Assembly: GCA_022984795.1 (NCBI GenBank)
Contig: JALIHJ010000017.1
Span: forward strand, 186,001 to 250,000
Length of the DNA stretch: 64,000 bases
Direction of reading: 5' to 3'
Source: Fabrea salina
Lineage: Eukaryota; Ciliophora; Heterotrichea; Heterotrichida; Fabreidae
A model generated the notes under the pieces. That model saw only the letters and a program-made list of their open reading frames with translations. It was not told the DNA's origin and did not search any database. Both the position numbers and the translations under genes were made by a program. Below, piece after piece: positions 55,606-64,000 of the stretch. Numbering within the stretch: the stretch's first letter is position 1; each line of letters opens with the position of its first letter.

Positions 55606-56398
55606 ATGCATTCAAACAGGTTCCAACTTTGTTCTGAGTAAATTCAAATTCAGTATACTTATTAGGTTCTGGATTCAGACCTACCTTGACTTGGTTATTC
55701 CTTGTCTCATCCAATTCATTTCACTGCCCCAAGTTAAGATAGAAGTAGTTTCGAGCTTCTTAGTTGGGTGTTTGTTCTTGATTCTCTTGGCAGTTACTCC
55801 ACTAACTCTGGTTATCTTCCTCAAGTCCAACAAAGACCAAGTGCAGTCAAACTCAACTGAGTCTGAGTTCTATAAAACTTGGGGAAGCTTATTTTACGAG
55901 TTCAAGTGTGACACAACTATGAGGACCCTCACCTACCCAGTCTTCACTCTCAAAAGACTCCTGTTTGCAGCTAGCCTCATACTGCTAAGTGAGTTTCCAC
56001 TAGTTCAGGGAGTAGTTAACTTACTACTGATGCTGGGGTTTGTGGTATTCTTAGTAGTTGTTAGACCCTACAAAGACAAGGTTACTCAGGCAATATCCTT
56101 CATTGTAGAAACTGGAGTAACTCTGATCTTTGGACTAGTACTTTACTACCTACAAGAAGACTTAGAGGGCTGGGGGAGCACTCTAGAAACAGCCATACTA
56201 TGGATTTCAAACAGCCTCATGATCATACAGTGCCTAGGAGCTGTAGCAGGGCTGATTGCAAAACTCTACTCCTGCTGCAGAAAGACAACTCCAGTAGAAG
56301 ACATAAGCACCCAGCAAGAAACAACAGTAGTTCAACAAAGCAGTCCAAAGTCCACACCAGAAGCATGTGACTCCCAAAACCCTAATATTGATAACTAA
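55606..56398 (+). CDS. Multi-span membrane protein resembling the C-terminal bundle of large ciliate surface proteins (one 16-nt intron)
   Basis: The ATG at 55606 is followed after ten and two-thirds codons by a 16-nt intron (55638-55653). Removing it gives a 258-residue protein beginning MHSNRFQLCSDILIRFW. Five or six hydrophobic segments follow (about 15-35, 40-65, 90-150, 165-200), then a Ser/Thr/Gln-rich cytosolic tail. The motif set (RFWIQTYLDLVIP near the start, then EFKCDTTMRTLTYPVFTLKRLLFAASL and VVVRPYKDKV) is like the C-terminal membrane bundle of large Cys-rich ciliate surface proteins, but here it stands alone. It may be a truncated paralogue or a genuine short form. It starts 6 bp after the preceding stop. 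The family resemblance is from memory and uncertain. Confidence 0.7.
55638..55653 (+). other. 16-nt spliceosomal intron in the membrane-bundle gene
   Basis: The segment reads GTAAATTCAAATTCAG. The exons on its two sides are in different frames, and removing 16 nt connects the ATG at 55606 to the long membrane-protein frame, creating an Asp codon split 2+1. The downstream frame has no ATG of its own near its start. Confidence 0.8.
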
Positions 56399-56448
56399 TA
56401 CTCTGAAGGATTTGGAATCCAACACCGGACAACTCTGAGCTAATAAAT

Positions 56449-58119
56449 ATGGAACTTTTAACTAAAAGCGCAATTCCGGAAATAGCCCGCGGAAAGTCTT
56501 ACTTCGACTTGCAGCCCACTCTCCAAGTAATTGGCATCAAACCCATGAAGGACGGGCACCGAGTAGTTTTGTCAGACGGAGAGTACTTCGACCAGTTCGT
56601 AGTTAGTTCCCAGAACCCCAGTCTGAACCCCGAAACAAGACTTAAGGTAAACCAACTTGTGTTGGTGCAGAAGTACGAGTGGGTTGACTACGGAGACAAA
56701 AAAGCAAAGTTCATAGACGCTTACAGTCCTGGAGCAGAGTTTGGCGAGAGAGTAGGCAACCCAACATCCATTGACAAAGTGGATTTGGAGTCCATTCAGC
56801 GCTCTGCCCAAAGGGACTCTGCAAACTACGTTCCCATCAGAGGACTCACCACAAGTACCTTTGACCTAGCGATGAAACTCAGAGTCACCAAGAAGTCAGA
56901 CATAAGGCACTGGAACAACGACAGAGGCTCTGGGAAGTTGTTTAACGCCAACCTGCTGGACTCTTCAGGTGACGAAATCCAAGCCTCGTTCTTCAACGAA
57001 GCAGCAGACATGTTTTACAACACTCTTGAAGAAGACAAAGTTTACGTGTTCAAAGGCGGAAGGGTCAAAATGGCCAACCAAAGGTTCCAAGTGGTCAAAT
57101 GCGACTACGCTCTTACCTTCGACCAGCACTCTTCAATCACACAAGCTGAAGACTCAGGAGAGATCGAGAAGGAAAAGTTCAGTTTCGTGAAGATCAAAGA
57201 CCTGCCCGAGAAGATCAGAAGTGTTGTGGACGTTTGCGGAGTAGTTACCTCTGCAGGAGAAGTGGCTGAGATTACCTCTAGAAAAGGAGACCAACTCAAA
57301 AAAAGGAACCTCGCTCTGACTGACGACAGCCTAAGGTCAATTGAACTCACTCTTTGGAACAAAGACGCCGAAAACGAAATGCTAGATGCTTCAGTGGGAA
57401 GTGTAATGGTTGCCAAGGGAGTTAGGGTGAGTGACTACCAGTCTTGCTCACTAAGCAGTGTGAAGGACACCACCAAGATCATGTTCAACTTAGCTATTCC
57501 AGAAGTTATGGCTCTGTGCAACTGGTACCACAACTGCTACAAGTCAGAGTCAGCACTCAAAATCACCGAAAAGCAAAGCTACGGAGACAGGTTCGCTTAC
57601 AAGTCGTTCCAGGAAATCCGGGACGCCTACGAAGACGGTCCTGACCAAGAAGACCAAGTGAGAGTTTCAGGGTTCATAGGCTACATCAGGAAAGAAGAAC
57701 CCTCAAACATCTGGTACACCGCTTGCAAGAACTCAGAAACCTGCAAACGCAAAGTAGTTAAAGAAGCTGACGGGTACTACAAGTGCGAGAAGTGCAAGGA
57801 CAGCTTTGCAGAGTGTTCTTACTGCTACATGGCTTCTCTGAAACTCCAAGACCACTCAGGGGCCTTTTTCGTTACGTGTTTCGACAACACAGCCGAAAAG
57901 ATCATAGGCCATTCAGCCTCTTACATGCAGCACCTTTCCGAAACTGACATGGAGTCCTTCAACAACATACTAACAGCCCCCATTGGCAGAGAAATAGAAG
58001 GAGTCCTGAAAGTGCAAGCCAAAGACGGCAAAGCCAGAGGCAACCTCATGGCCATTCTGGAAAGCGAGCCCAAAAAGTCCCTGGAGGGCTACTTGGAAGA
58101 ACTCGAAAAGTTGTTTTAG
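56449..58119 (+). CDS. RPA1: Replication protein A large subunit (RPA1/RPA70)
   Basis: The 556-residue protein carries the RPA70 domain series. An N-terminal OB fold like DBD-F (1-100, LTKSAIPEIARG) comes first, then a short linker of about 35 residues, DBD-A (about 125-235), DBD-B (about 245-350) and a C-terminal DBD-C with zinc ribbon. The zinc ribbon cysteines are C426, C432, C446 and C449, with spacing like human RPA70 (x5, x13, x2 here). The protein binds single-stranded DNA in replication, repair and recombination. The linker between DBD-F and DBD-A is shorter than in animals. In ciliates extra RPA1 paralogues are common, so this may be one of several. It ends with TAG. Confidence 0.95.
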   Translation: MELLTKSAIPEIARGKSYFDLQPTLQVIGIKPMKDGHRVVLSDGEYFDQFVVSSQNPSLNPETRLKVNQLVLVQKYEWVDYGDKKAKFIDAYSPGAEFGERVGNPTSIDKVDLESIQRSAQRDSANYVPIRGLTTSTFDLAMKLRVTKKSDIRHWNNDRGSGKLFNANLLDSSGDEIQASFFNEAADMFYNTLEEDKVYVFKGGRVKMANQRFQVVKCDYALTFDQHSSITQAEDSGEIEKEKFSFVKIKDLPEKIRSVVDVCGVVTSAGEVAEITSRKGDQLKKRNLALTDDSLRSIELTLWNKDAENEMLDASVGSVMVAKGVRVSDYQSCSLSSVKDTTKIMFNLAIPEVMALCNWYHNCYKSESALKITEKQSYGDRFAYKSFQEIRDAYEDGPDQEDQVRVSGFIGYIRKEEPSNIWYTACKNSETCKRKVVKEADGYYKCEKCKDSFAECSYCYMASLKLQDHSGAFFVTCFDNTAEKIIGHSASYMQHLSETDMESFNNILTAPIGREIEGVLKVQAKDGKARGNLMAILESEPKKSLEGYLEELEKLF

Positions 58120-58161
58120 TATGTTATCCATAAATTAAGTGTCTCTGATAAAGGATAATAA

Positions 58162-60396
58162 ATGTCAGGCATAGATGATGGAATGAATAGAATCAGAAGG
58201 GAACTTATCGAAAATCTCTTCGAGTACCTAGACACAGGGGTCTTTAACAACCGGTCAAACGAGACTTACGTAAAGGCTTATGGAACAGTGCTTGAACTAG
58301 CTGACCAAGAAGACTTCTCAGAGTTGCTTTACAACTACTACATTGACACCATCAAAAACTATACTATTGAAAACGTCAAAAAAAGCTTATCAGAGCAAAC
58401 AGGGGAAACCTTCCTCTCAAACCTAGTGAAGCGCTGGGAGAATCACAAGATCCTTGTTTACTGGATGCGGAAAATATTTATGTACCTGGACAAGTACCAT
58501 GTTAAAAACACGCAGTCTACTCCTTTGTTCCAAGTAGGCTTAGAAATATTCCGGGAAGAAATCTTTGAAGGAATTGCAGGTCACTTGAGAGGGGTAATAA
58601 TTGAACAAATTAGGAAAGAAAGAGAAGGCCAGTTGATTGACAGGAACCTTTTAAAAGAAGTACTGCTGTGTTTCGTGCAGGTGGGATTAACTGAAGTTTC
58701 GATTGAAAAGATCATAGAAAAAGGTGATGACGGCAAACGGGAAAAAATAGTTTGGAAAGGAACAAAACACCTAGAAAGGTACAAAGACTTGTTCGAAACC
58801 TTCTTTTTGAGTGACACACAGGAGTACTACAGAAGCAAGTCTGCAGGGTGGATATCTTGTTTGTCGTGTCCTGAGTACATAAGTAAGGCAAAAAAGGTCC
58901 TTGAAGAAGAAGAAGACAGGGCTGAAAAGTACCTTGACCACTCAACCATGAACCCTCTCTTGGCCATTGTAGTTGAAGAAATAGTCACTAAGCACGCTTT
59001 AACCCTCACTGAAATGGAAGGAACAGGCTGCCTAGACATGTTCAAGCACAAAAAACTAGATGAGCTCAGAAACATGTACCTGGTGTTCAAAAGAGACGAG
59101 CAAACTCTTAAGTACATGACTTCCAAAATGAACCCTTACATTGAAGTCAGAGGTTCCAAGATCGTCGAAGACGAAAAACTCCAACAAGACGCTATTGAGT
59201 ACACAAAAGCCCTTTTGGAGTTCAAAAGTGAAATCGACGCTATGGTTGAGTACTCATTTGATAACCACTCAGTTTTTCAGAGGTGTAGGGATTTAAGTTT
59301 CCAGAACTTCATGAACAAGTGCCAGTTTTCTGCCCCTTACATTGCTTCTTATGCTGACCACGAAATGAGGAAAGGCCTCAAAGGAGTTAGCGAAGCTGAA
59401 ACTGACCAAAGACTTGAAGCTTTGATAAAGCTGTTTTTGTGTCTGAATGACAGAGACGTGTTCATCAGGAACTACACCAGGTACCTCTCTAAAAGGTTAC
59501 TTGACGGCACTTCTATAAGTGACGAAGCCGAAGAAAAGATGATTTCCAAACTCAAAGTGGAGTGTGGTCACAACATTGTGAACAAGATTTCTAGTATGTA
59601 CCAAGATATCGCTTTGTCGTCTAACTTGATGGAGGAGTTCAAAGGGCTGTCCCACCGAGGCTCTCCAGGAGGAATTAACATGACTGTCCAAGTGCTCCGC
59701 AGTGGGTGCTGGCCAGAGCAAAGTTCGGAACCCTGCATTATTCCTCCTGAACTAGAAACGTGCACTAAGGCTTTTCAGAACTTTTACCTAAACAAGCACC
59801 AAGGCAGGAACCTGACTTGGCTGTTAGGTTTTGGAACTGTGGAAATAGGAACCAACTTTGCTAAAAGGAACTACACTTGCATAGTCAATCCTTACCAAGC
59901 AGCTATCTTGCTGTTGTTCAACAGCGGGGACAGCTACACTCTGGCTGCTATAAAAGAAGCCACCAAGCTCAGTGACAGAACTCTGAAAGCCCACGTTCTA
60001 GGGTTTTTCAACCCCAAAATGAAGATTCTTCAGAAGTCCAGCAAAGGAAAAGTGCTTAACGACGAAGACCAAATCACAGTAAACAGTGACTTCCACACCA
60101 CTTCTTTGCGAGTGAACTACGTGCCCAAGAAGGTCAAGAAGTGCGAAAGCAACACCAAAGAAGAAGAACAAGCCATTCAAAGTGAAAGAAAGAACATTCT
60201 CGACTCAGTCATTGTGAGGATAGCCAAAAGCAGAAGAGTCATTAAACACCAAGAACTAGTAGCTGAAGTAATCAGACAAGTCAGTCACTTCAGGCCTCAG
60301 CCCACCATGATAAAAACTCAGATTGAAAGTTTGATCCAGCGCGAGTTTCTTGCTAGGGACGAAAAAGACAGGGCTACTTATAACTATATTCCATAA
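58162..60396 (+). CDS. Cullin, probably CUL1 type (SCF scaffold)
   Basis: The 744-residue protein follows the cullin plan: helical N-terminal repeats that bind adaptor (1-380), a cullin-homology region that binds RBX1 (380-640) and a C-terminal winged-helix neddylation domain. The NEDD8 acceptor is Lys689 in VRIAKSRR, and the conserved tail IKTQIESLIQREFLARDEKDRATYNYIP is complete. Cullins scaffold RING ubiquitin ligases; the N-terminal region (WENHKILVYWMRKIFMYLDKYHV) most resembles CUL1, which uses Skp1 and F-box proteins. The subtype is inferred. The start follows GATAATAA. Confidence 0.95.
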   Translation: MSGIDDGMNRIRRELIENLFEYLDTGVFNNRSNETYVKAYGTVLELADQEDFSELLYNYYIDTIKNYTIENVKKSLSEQTGETFLSNLVKRWENHKILVYWMRKIFMYLDKYHVKNTQSTPLFQVGLEIFREEIFEGIAGHLRGVIIEQIRKEREGQLIDRNLLKEVLLCFVQVGLTEVSIEKIIEKGDDGKREKIVWKGTKHLERYKDLFETFFLSDTQEYYRSKSAGWISCLSCPEYISKAKKVLEEEEDRAEKYLDHSTMNPLLAIVVEEIVTKHALTLTEMEGTGCLDMFKHKKLDELRNMYLVFKRDEQTLKYMTSKMNPYIEVRGSKIVEDEKLQQDAIEYTKALLEFKSEIDAMVEYSFDNHSVFQRCRDLSFQNFMNKCQFSAPYIASYADHEMRKGLKGVSEAETDQRLEALIKLFLCLNDRDVFIRNYTRYLSKRLLDGTSISDEAEEKMISKLKVECGHNIVNKISSMYQDIALSSNLMEEFKGLSHRGSPGGINMTVQVLRSGCWPEQSSEPCIIPPELETCTKAFQNFYLNKHQGRNLTWLLGFGTVEIGTNFAKRNYTCIVNPYQAAILLLFNSGDSYTLAAIKEATKLSDRTLKAHVLGFFNPKMKILQKSSKGKVLNDEDQITVNSDFHTTSLRVNYVPKKVKKCESNTKEEEQAIQSERKNILDSVIVRIAKSRRVIKHQELVAEVIRQVSHFRPQPTMIKTQIESLIQREFLARDEKDRATYNYIP

Positions 60397-60406
60397 TTTA
60401 AGCAAC

Positions 60407-60601
60407 ATGGGTAACTGCTTTAGAAGCCAAGAAAATGAGTCGGCGACTAAAACTAAAAACAAGCAAGAAGACCTAGCTTTCACTTTTGCAAGTCCTAACC
60501 AAGTTCCTCAAAGCAACTTGCTTCCTACTTTTGCTGAGCCTAGTTTTTTTTCAGATAAGGGCTCAAAAAACACTCCTGACCAATGCGCTGGAAAGACTTG
60601 A
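60407..60601 (+). CDS. Small MGNC-type lipid-anchored protein, unassigned
   Basis: This is a possible 64-residue protein starting MGNCFRSQENES. Gly2 with Asn3 and a Cys at position 4 is the pattern for N-myristoylation plus palmitoylation, which targets proteins to membranes, in cilia for example. The rest is polar and low in hydrophobics, with no known domain. It starts 10 bp after the cullin stop and ends in TGA, 28 bp before the 3' end of the convergent gene. Support is positional and motif-based only; a longer form through an unseen intron is possible. Confidence 0.5.
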   Translation: MGNCFRSQENESATKTKNKQEDLAFTFASPNQVPQSNLLPTFAEPSFFSDKGSKNTPDQCAGKT

Positions 60602-60629
60602 AGCTTATGTTCATTACAGTGTTAATTAT

Positions 60630-62354
60630 TCAATGTTTGCTTTTGAAATGAGACTTTGCAAGTTTGGAGCTTGAAGAAATGTTGGAGCTTTCTTTTTTAG
60701 AAGATGCTTTGGGTCTGTGGAGCTTCTTTTTGTCTGAAGGGTGGAGTTTAGCAATGCTTGACTTGATTTTTGTTTTGCCTTTTTTGATTCGATTGTAGTG
60801 GTGGTCGTAGTACCTAGAAGACTTGCAGGATTCTTCAGTTTGTTTGGAGTTTTCATTAACTTGTTTTCCTGAAACTACTATTTCGGGCAAACTAATTTTG
60901 CTAAATGAGGGTCCGTTCCTGTTTTTGGGGAACTCAAGGACTTTTTTGGCTTGCCAAACTGGTCCTTTTCTGGGCGAGTTGTTAAAATGAGGAGTTGAAA
61001 GGATTTTGTTAGACTTTGTAAAGTCGTATACAGTTGAAGTGGAGACGTTCTTAGAGGGATTCAAAGTAAACCTAGGTGAGAGAGACTCTTCGTTTTCGGC
61101 ATACCTAGACTCGACGCTTTCTAAGTGGTGGGGGTCTAGTTTGTTAGCAGGGGAGTCTGGTGCACTGTCTGGCTTGTCTAAGTTTCTAGGGCGGGGTGTA
61201 GACTTTTTGTAATTTTCTTCTTGAATGGCTTCTGGGAGTTTGGGCTTTGCTTCAGAGCGTTCGGACAAGTAAGACTTTCCCAGAACAGGGAGTTTTACCT
61301 TTTTCTGGACTTCTAAGATTCTTTGCTGGGGTTGGCTTAGTTGGGCCCTAGAAGGAGTCTTTACACTTTTCCTTTTAGGCACTAAAGGAGACTTGGGGTC
61401 TTTTGGAGGTTCATTGAGTATATTGATGCACTGGGCCAAGACGTGTGTTTTGTCAGGGTTTTTTGCGTGTTCAAGCATGTCTAGGATTCTGTTGTCTCCA
61501 GGAAAAAACACCGATAGTAGTTCTTTACAGTGGTTTTTAACGTCACTGATAAAAGAAAAATTCTGTTGGTACCAGTTTGAAAAAGCTATTTTGTAGTTGG
61601 TTTTTTTTAGGTTGTTTAGTATTTTAAAGAACTTATCTGAAAAGGCACAGATGCTTTCCCAGCTTTTTAACTCAGAGCTTTCTAGGGTGTCTCCAGAACT
61701 TGAGTTGAGTATTACACTATTTAACACAAACACAAAAGTAAGGGTGTCTACTTCAGTAACTTCTTGAAAAACTAATTCAACTAAGATCTTGGAAAAGTCT
61801 TCAAATTCCATTTTGCCTTTGGTGAAGTTGAAGTGCTTGAACGACTCAAAAAGTTCTTTTTCTTTAGAATTCTCAGCATTTATGAATTTGTTCCACTCGT
61901 CCCAAACCTTACAAAGAACCTCTTCGTACTTGAAGTTGTGTCTAAAGCACTTAAGCATAGCTACTCGGAAGTCTTTGTAGTGCGAATAAGCAATGACTTG
62001 CCTTGAATGCTTTTCCACTCCTACAGTATCTGGTTTAAGGATTGCCCAAAGTTTTTCAGCTGAGTCCTGAAACAAGGGGTGGAAGCTCACAGTTAGCTTT
62101 TTGTGTCCAGAGTAGGGGTCTTTCTGTTTGTCTTGTAAGTTGTTTACTATTTTGTGTTGAATTGACAACAATGAGTTCTTAACAGAAACCTCACTTTCAT
62201 GAAAGCTCACAAACGAGTTTGCAGAGTTGTATATAGAGTTGTCTCCTGCTTTGCGCCGGCGGCTCTCTATTGGCGAAAAAGCATCGAAGTAACTCTTGGA
62301 AGCTTTGTTAGTAGCAGTAAGTGCTCCTCTTGCCAAGTTTTCGTATTCGTACAT
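60630..62354 (-). CDS. Basic EF-hand-like protein with disordered tail, unassigned
   Basis: The 574-residue protein ends in TGA. Residues about 60-310 are helical, with one EF-hand-like segment (HFNFTKGKMEFEDFSKILVE, near 170-190) and aromatic-rich helices. Residues 310-574 are Ser/Lys/Pro-rich and probably disordered, with no domain. I do not know the family. It is arranged divergently with another basic EF-hand-bearing gene 17 bp away, and both share the general style of an ordered helical or EF-hand region combined with basic disordered sequence. A role at cortical microtubules or basal bodies is possible but not supported by a motif. Confidence 0.7.
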   Translation of the reverse strand: MYEYENLARGALTATNKASKSYFDAFSPIESRRRKAGDNSIYNSANSFVSFHESEVSVKNSLLSIQHKIVNNLQDKQKDPYSGHKKLTVSFHPLFQDSAEKLWAILKPDTVGVEKHSRQVIAYSHYKDFRVAMLKCFRHNFKYEEVLCKVWDEWNKFINAENSKEKELFESFKHFNFTKGKMEFEDFSKILVELVFQEVTEVDTLTFVFVLNSVILNSSSGDTLESSELKSWESICAFSDKFFKILNNLKKTNYKIAFSNWYQQNFSFISDVKNHCKELLSVFFPGDNRILDMLEHAKNPDKTHVLAQCINILNEPPKDPKSPLVPKRKSVKTPSRAQLSQPQQRILEVQKKVKLPVLGKSYLSERSEAKPKLPEAIQEENYKKSTPRPRNLDKPDSAPDSPANKLDPHHLESVESRYAENEESLSPRFTLNPSKNVSTSTVYDFTKSNKILSTPHFNNSPRKGPVWQAKKVLEFPKNRNGPSFSKISLPEIVVSGKQVNENSKQTEESCKSSRYYDHHYNRIKKGKTKIKSSIAKLHPSDKKKLHRPKASSKKESSNISSSSKLAKSHFKSKH

Positions 62355-62371
62355 ACTCCTTTTAATTAAAG
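62355..62371. promoter_or_regulatory. 17-bp divergent intergenic region
   Basis: The spacer is ACTCCTTTTAATTAAAG, between the start codons of the two EF-hand-type genes. It contains the near palindrome TTTTAATTAAA, which reads as a TAAA-type leader on both strands. Role inferred. Confidence 0.35.
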
Positions 62372-64000
62372 ATGCTTGACTTGATCAAATTCGGATTTAG
62401 CAGAACAAGCCCTAGGAAAGAAACCCTGAACCTCGCAGAAATAGCTGAAGAAGACGAAGTCAAGGACGAACTTGAGAGTTCAAAAGTTTCGCAAAAAACA
62501 AACAGACTTAAAACTCGCAAAAAAGCTATTAAACCTATCAAAAAGAAACCAGAAATCAAGCTTAACTCGTCTTTCAAGAACCCAACTTCTAAGTCTGAAT
62601 TCAAAATTCAAGAAATTAGAAGTCTAACACCTACTATAAACAGCATTCTGCCTAACATTTCGAGATCCAAAACCTTGTTTTTACAAAACCCTCCTCAGCC
62701 TCCTCCTAAAAGACTCTCTGAAGAGCTACTTCGTTACAAATCTCACTCTAACACTCTCAGCTCCAAAAGCAGACTAGGAAGCTCCAACAGTAGAATGAGT
62801 TTAGCCAGTAGAATTGCAAGAGGCAAACCCAACAAAAACAACTTCTTCAAAAACCGCTTTTTAAACCCCAACGACTCCAACTTACAAAAAAAGTTCAAAA
62901 GGATCTGTCAGAAAAAAACCATCGAAGAATGTTTTGTTACAAACGACTTGTTTCAAAAGTACCTTGAAAAAAGGTACCCTGAACACGTTGCTTCAGTTCT
63001 GTCTTCTAACTTCAACTTAAGCTTTGCTGACTTTGAAGGGTTTTTGAACGAAGTAGACAGGTTCGTCAGTTCTCACAAAGAAAAACTACTCTATATAGCT
63101 TTCCAAGTGTTTGACTTTAACCGTGACAAGTTTGTGTGCTACGAAGACGCTTGTTCAGCTATTGAACAAACAAAGTTCAACTGCTACGACTACGACTTGA
63201 TAGAGATCAAAAAACTACTTGAACTCAAGAAACAAGGAAAGTTAGGACCTAGCAAACCAGACTTTAGAAAAAGCTTCATGAACTTCTTAATCATAAACTC
63301 CAACCCTTCCCAGATTCTCCACAAGTTTTCTAAACCCCAAACTAGACAAGACGCCATTAACTTCCAAGACTTTAAAAAGATGAACTACAACTTCCTTCCT
63401 CAGATCATTTTGGACTTTGTCAAGTACATCACCAAAATAAACCTACTTAAAGCTTTTGGAGTCAGGGATGAAACCCCCCTTTTACAAAGGGAACCCAGTG
63501 AAGAAACCATTATTAACTCTAAAGAAGTAGAAGGACAGACCCAGCAAAGACTAAACTACTTAAAAGAACTTTCAGATGCGATGGCACTCTACTCTTTAGA
63601 GAGTGCTTATGACTTACTTGCTAAGTTCAAAGCTCTTAAGTGCAACCGAGTCAAAAACTCCAACGTGATTTCTAAAGACTCACTTAGAAAAAGGTTCCCC
63701 AGTATGTTTGGAGTGAAGTGCAAATACTTAGCTGAAAGGATTTACTACTACTTAGCTGGGCCAGAAGTAAACGACATCGACAAAGCTACGTTTCTAAGGA
63801 TGGTCTACCCCTTCTTAACTGGCCACAAAAAAACAACTGAAAGGTTTGTGTTTAGTTTGTATGACTTTAGAAATGACAAAGTACTTACAGCAGATGAAAT
63901 CTACCAAATGTTTGCAGGGCTTCCAGTAGGTTCGCATGCTTACAATGAGTGCAGCCTTGTAGTTAACGAAGCTGTTGAAATCCTTTTTCAAAGGAGTTAC
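62372..64000 (+). CDS. EF-hand protein with basic disordered N-terminus, 3'-partial
   Basis: The ATG at 62372 opens a frame that runs without a stop to the end of the window (543 codons seen). Residues 1-190 are basic and disordered (Lys/Ser/Asn/Pro rich). Two EF-hands are readable: YDFRNDKVLTADE near 497 and FDFNRDKFVCYED near 248, the latter preceded by an amphipathic helix. Between them is a helical region. The protein probably binds calcium; the family is unknown. The frame was found by reading the sequence directly because no stop falls in the window. It starts 17 bp from the divergent EF-hand-like gene. Confidence 0.82.
   Translation, partial: MLDLIKFGFSRTSPRKETLNLAEIAEEDEVKDELESSKVSQKTNRLKTRKKAIKPIKKKPEIKLNSSFKNPTSKSEFKIQEIRSLTPTINSILPNISRSKTLFLQNPPQPPPKRLSEELLRYKSHSNTLSSKSRLGSSNSRMSLASRIARGKPNKNNFFKNRFLNPNDSNLQKKFKRICQKKTIEECFVTNDLFQKYLEKRYPEHVASVLSSNFNLSFADFEGFLNEVDRFVSSHKEKLLYIAFQVFDFNRDKFVCYEDACSAIEQTKFNCYDYDLIEIKKLLELKKQGKLGPSKPDFRKSFMNFLIINSNPSQILHKFSKPQTRQDAINFQDFKKMNYNFLPQIILDFVKYITKINLLKAFGVRDETPLLQREPSEETIINSKEVEGQTQQRLNYLKELSDAMALYSLESAYDLLAKFKALKCNRVKNSNVISKDSLRKRFPSMFGVKCKYLAERIYYYLAGPEVNDIDKATFLRMVYPFLTGHKKTTERFVFSLYDFRNDKVLTADEIYQMFAGLPVGSHAYNECSLVVNEAVEILFQRSY

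Noticed and set aside
60486-60674. Second frame around the MGNC gene ending in CKFGA
   Set aside because: It lacks an ATG and no 15-16-nt intron joins it to the MGNC frame; its C-terminal part is antisense to the convergent gene.
1-64000. Bacterial or archaeal origin of the sequence
   Set aside because: Dynein, kinesin, RPN1, cullin, TRIM-like and calmodulin-like genes and spliceosomal introns rule this out, although dense packing and ATGA overlap look bacterial.
1-64000. Transposons, viral relics, tRNA or rRNA genes, telomere repeats, CRISPR arrays
   Set aside because: I saw no transposase, reverse transcriptase, integrase or capsid-like frame, no tRNA-shaped intergenic space and no telomeric repeat; nearly every base is inside a host gene.

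Overview
The window reads as macronuclear (somatic) DNA of a heterotrich ciliate that uses the standard genetic code, a Stentor- or Fabrea-like organism. The evidence is as follows. Thirty protein-coding genes fill almost all of the 64 kb on both strands. UAA, UAG and UGA all end genes, so no stop codon is reassigned, which excludes Blepharisma and Condylostoma. The five introns that can be resolved are 15 or 16 nt long with GTAA...AG ends, a heterotrich hallmark. The gene set is ciliate-typical: a kinesin, a cytoplasmic dynein heavy chain, a tubulin deglutamylase, a CKK-domain protein, a BEACH protein, EF-hand proteins and TRIM-like proteins. I see no tRNA or rRNA gene, CRISPR array, transposon or viral relic, and no gene-free stretch longer than about 90 bp.

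Layout: 1-5.7 kb holds the 3' part of an AlkB-type hydroxylase, a membrane/PX/PX protein with three 15-nt introns, an unassigned beta-rich protein, a kinesin and a Rab-like GTPase. 5.7-14 kb is one 2749-residue BEACH protein. 14-24 kb holds a trifunctional tRNA ligase, an Sfi1-like protein, pseudouridine-5'-phosphate glycosidase, a cytosolic carboxypeptidase, a CKK-domain protein and a SCOT-like CoA transferase with an altered active site. 24-32 kb holds a short DHHC protein, a four-span membrane protein, a DUF229 sulfatase-like ectoenzyme with one 15-nt intron, a gamma-glutamyl hydrolase-like protein with Ser for the catalytic Cys, and a TARBP1/Trm3-type 2'-O-methyltransferase. 32-40.5 kb holds proteasome subunit RPN1, an RCC1-repeat protein, a RING/PHR protein, a calmodulin-like protein, a PGAP2/Frag1-like membrane protein and a secreted coiled-coil protein. 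40.6-54 kb is an intronless cytoplasmic dynein 1 heavy chain. 54-64 kb holds a TRIM-like protein overlapping an ankyrin-like gene, a free-standing membrane bundle with a 16-nt intron, RPA1, a cullin, a tiny MGNC protein, and a divergent pair of basic EF-hand-type proteins, the last running off the window.

The genes are mostly unrelated housekeeping and cytoskeletal functions, so there is no operon-like pathway. The striking property is packing. Divergent start codons lie as little as 3 and 6 bp apart, convergent genes overlap by up to 15 bp inside their coding sequences, and one same-strand pair overlaps at ATGA. Promoters and 3'-end signals must therefore lie within neighbouring coding sequence. 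The best leads for new biology are two probable pseudo-enzymes (SCOT Glu to Thr; GGH Cys to Ser), the membrane/PX/PX architecture, the compact CKK protein, and the minimal divergent promoters.
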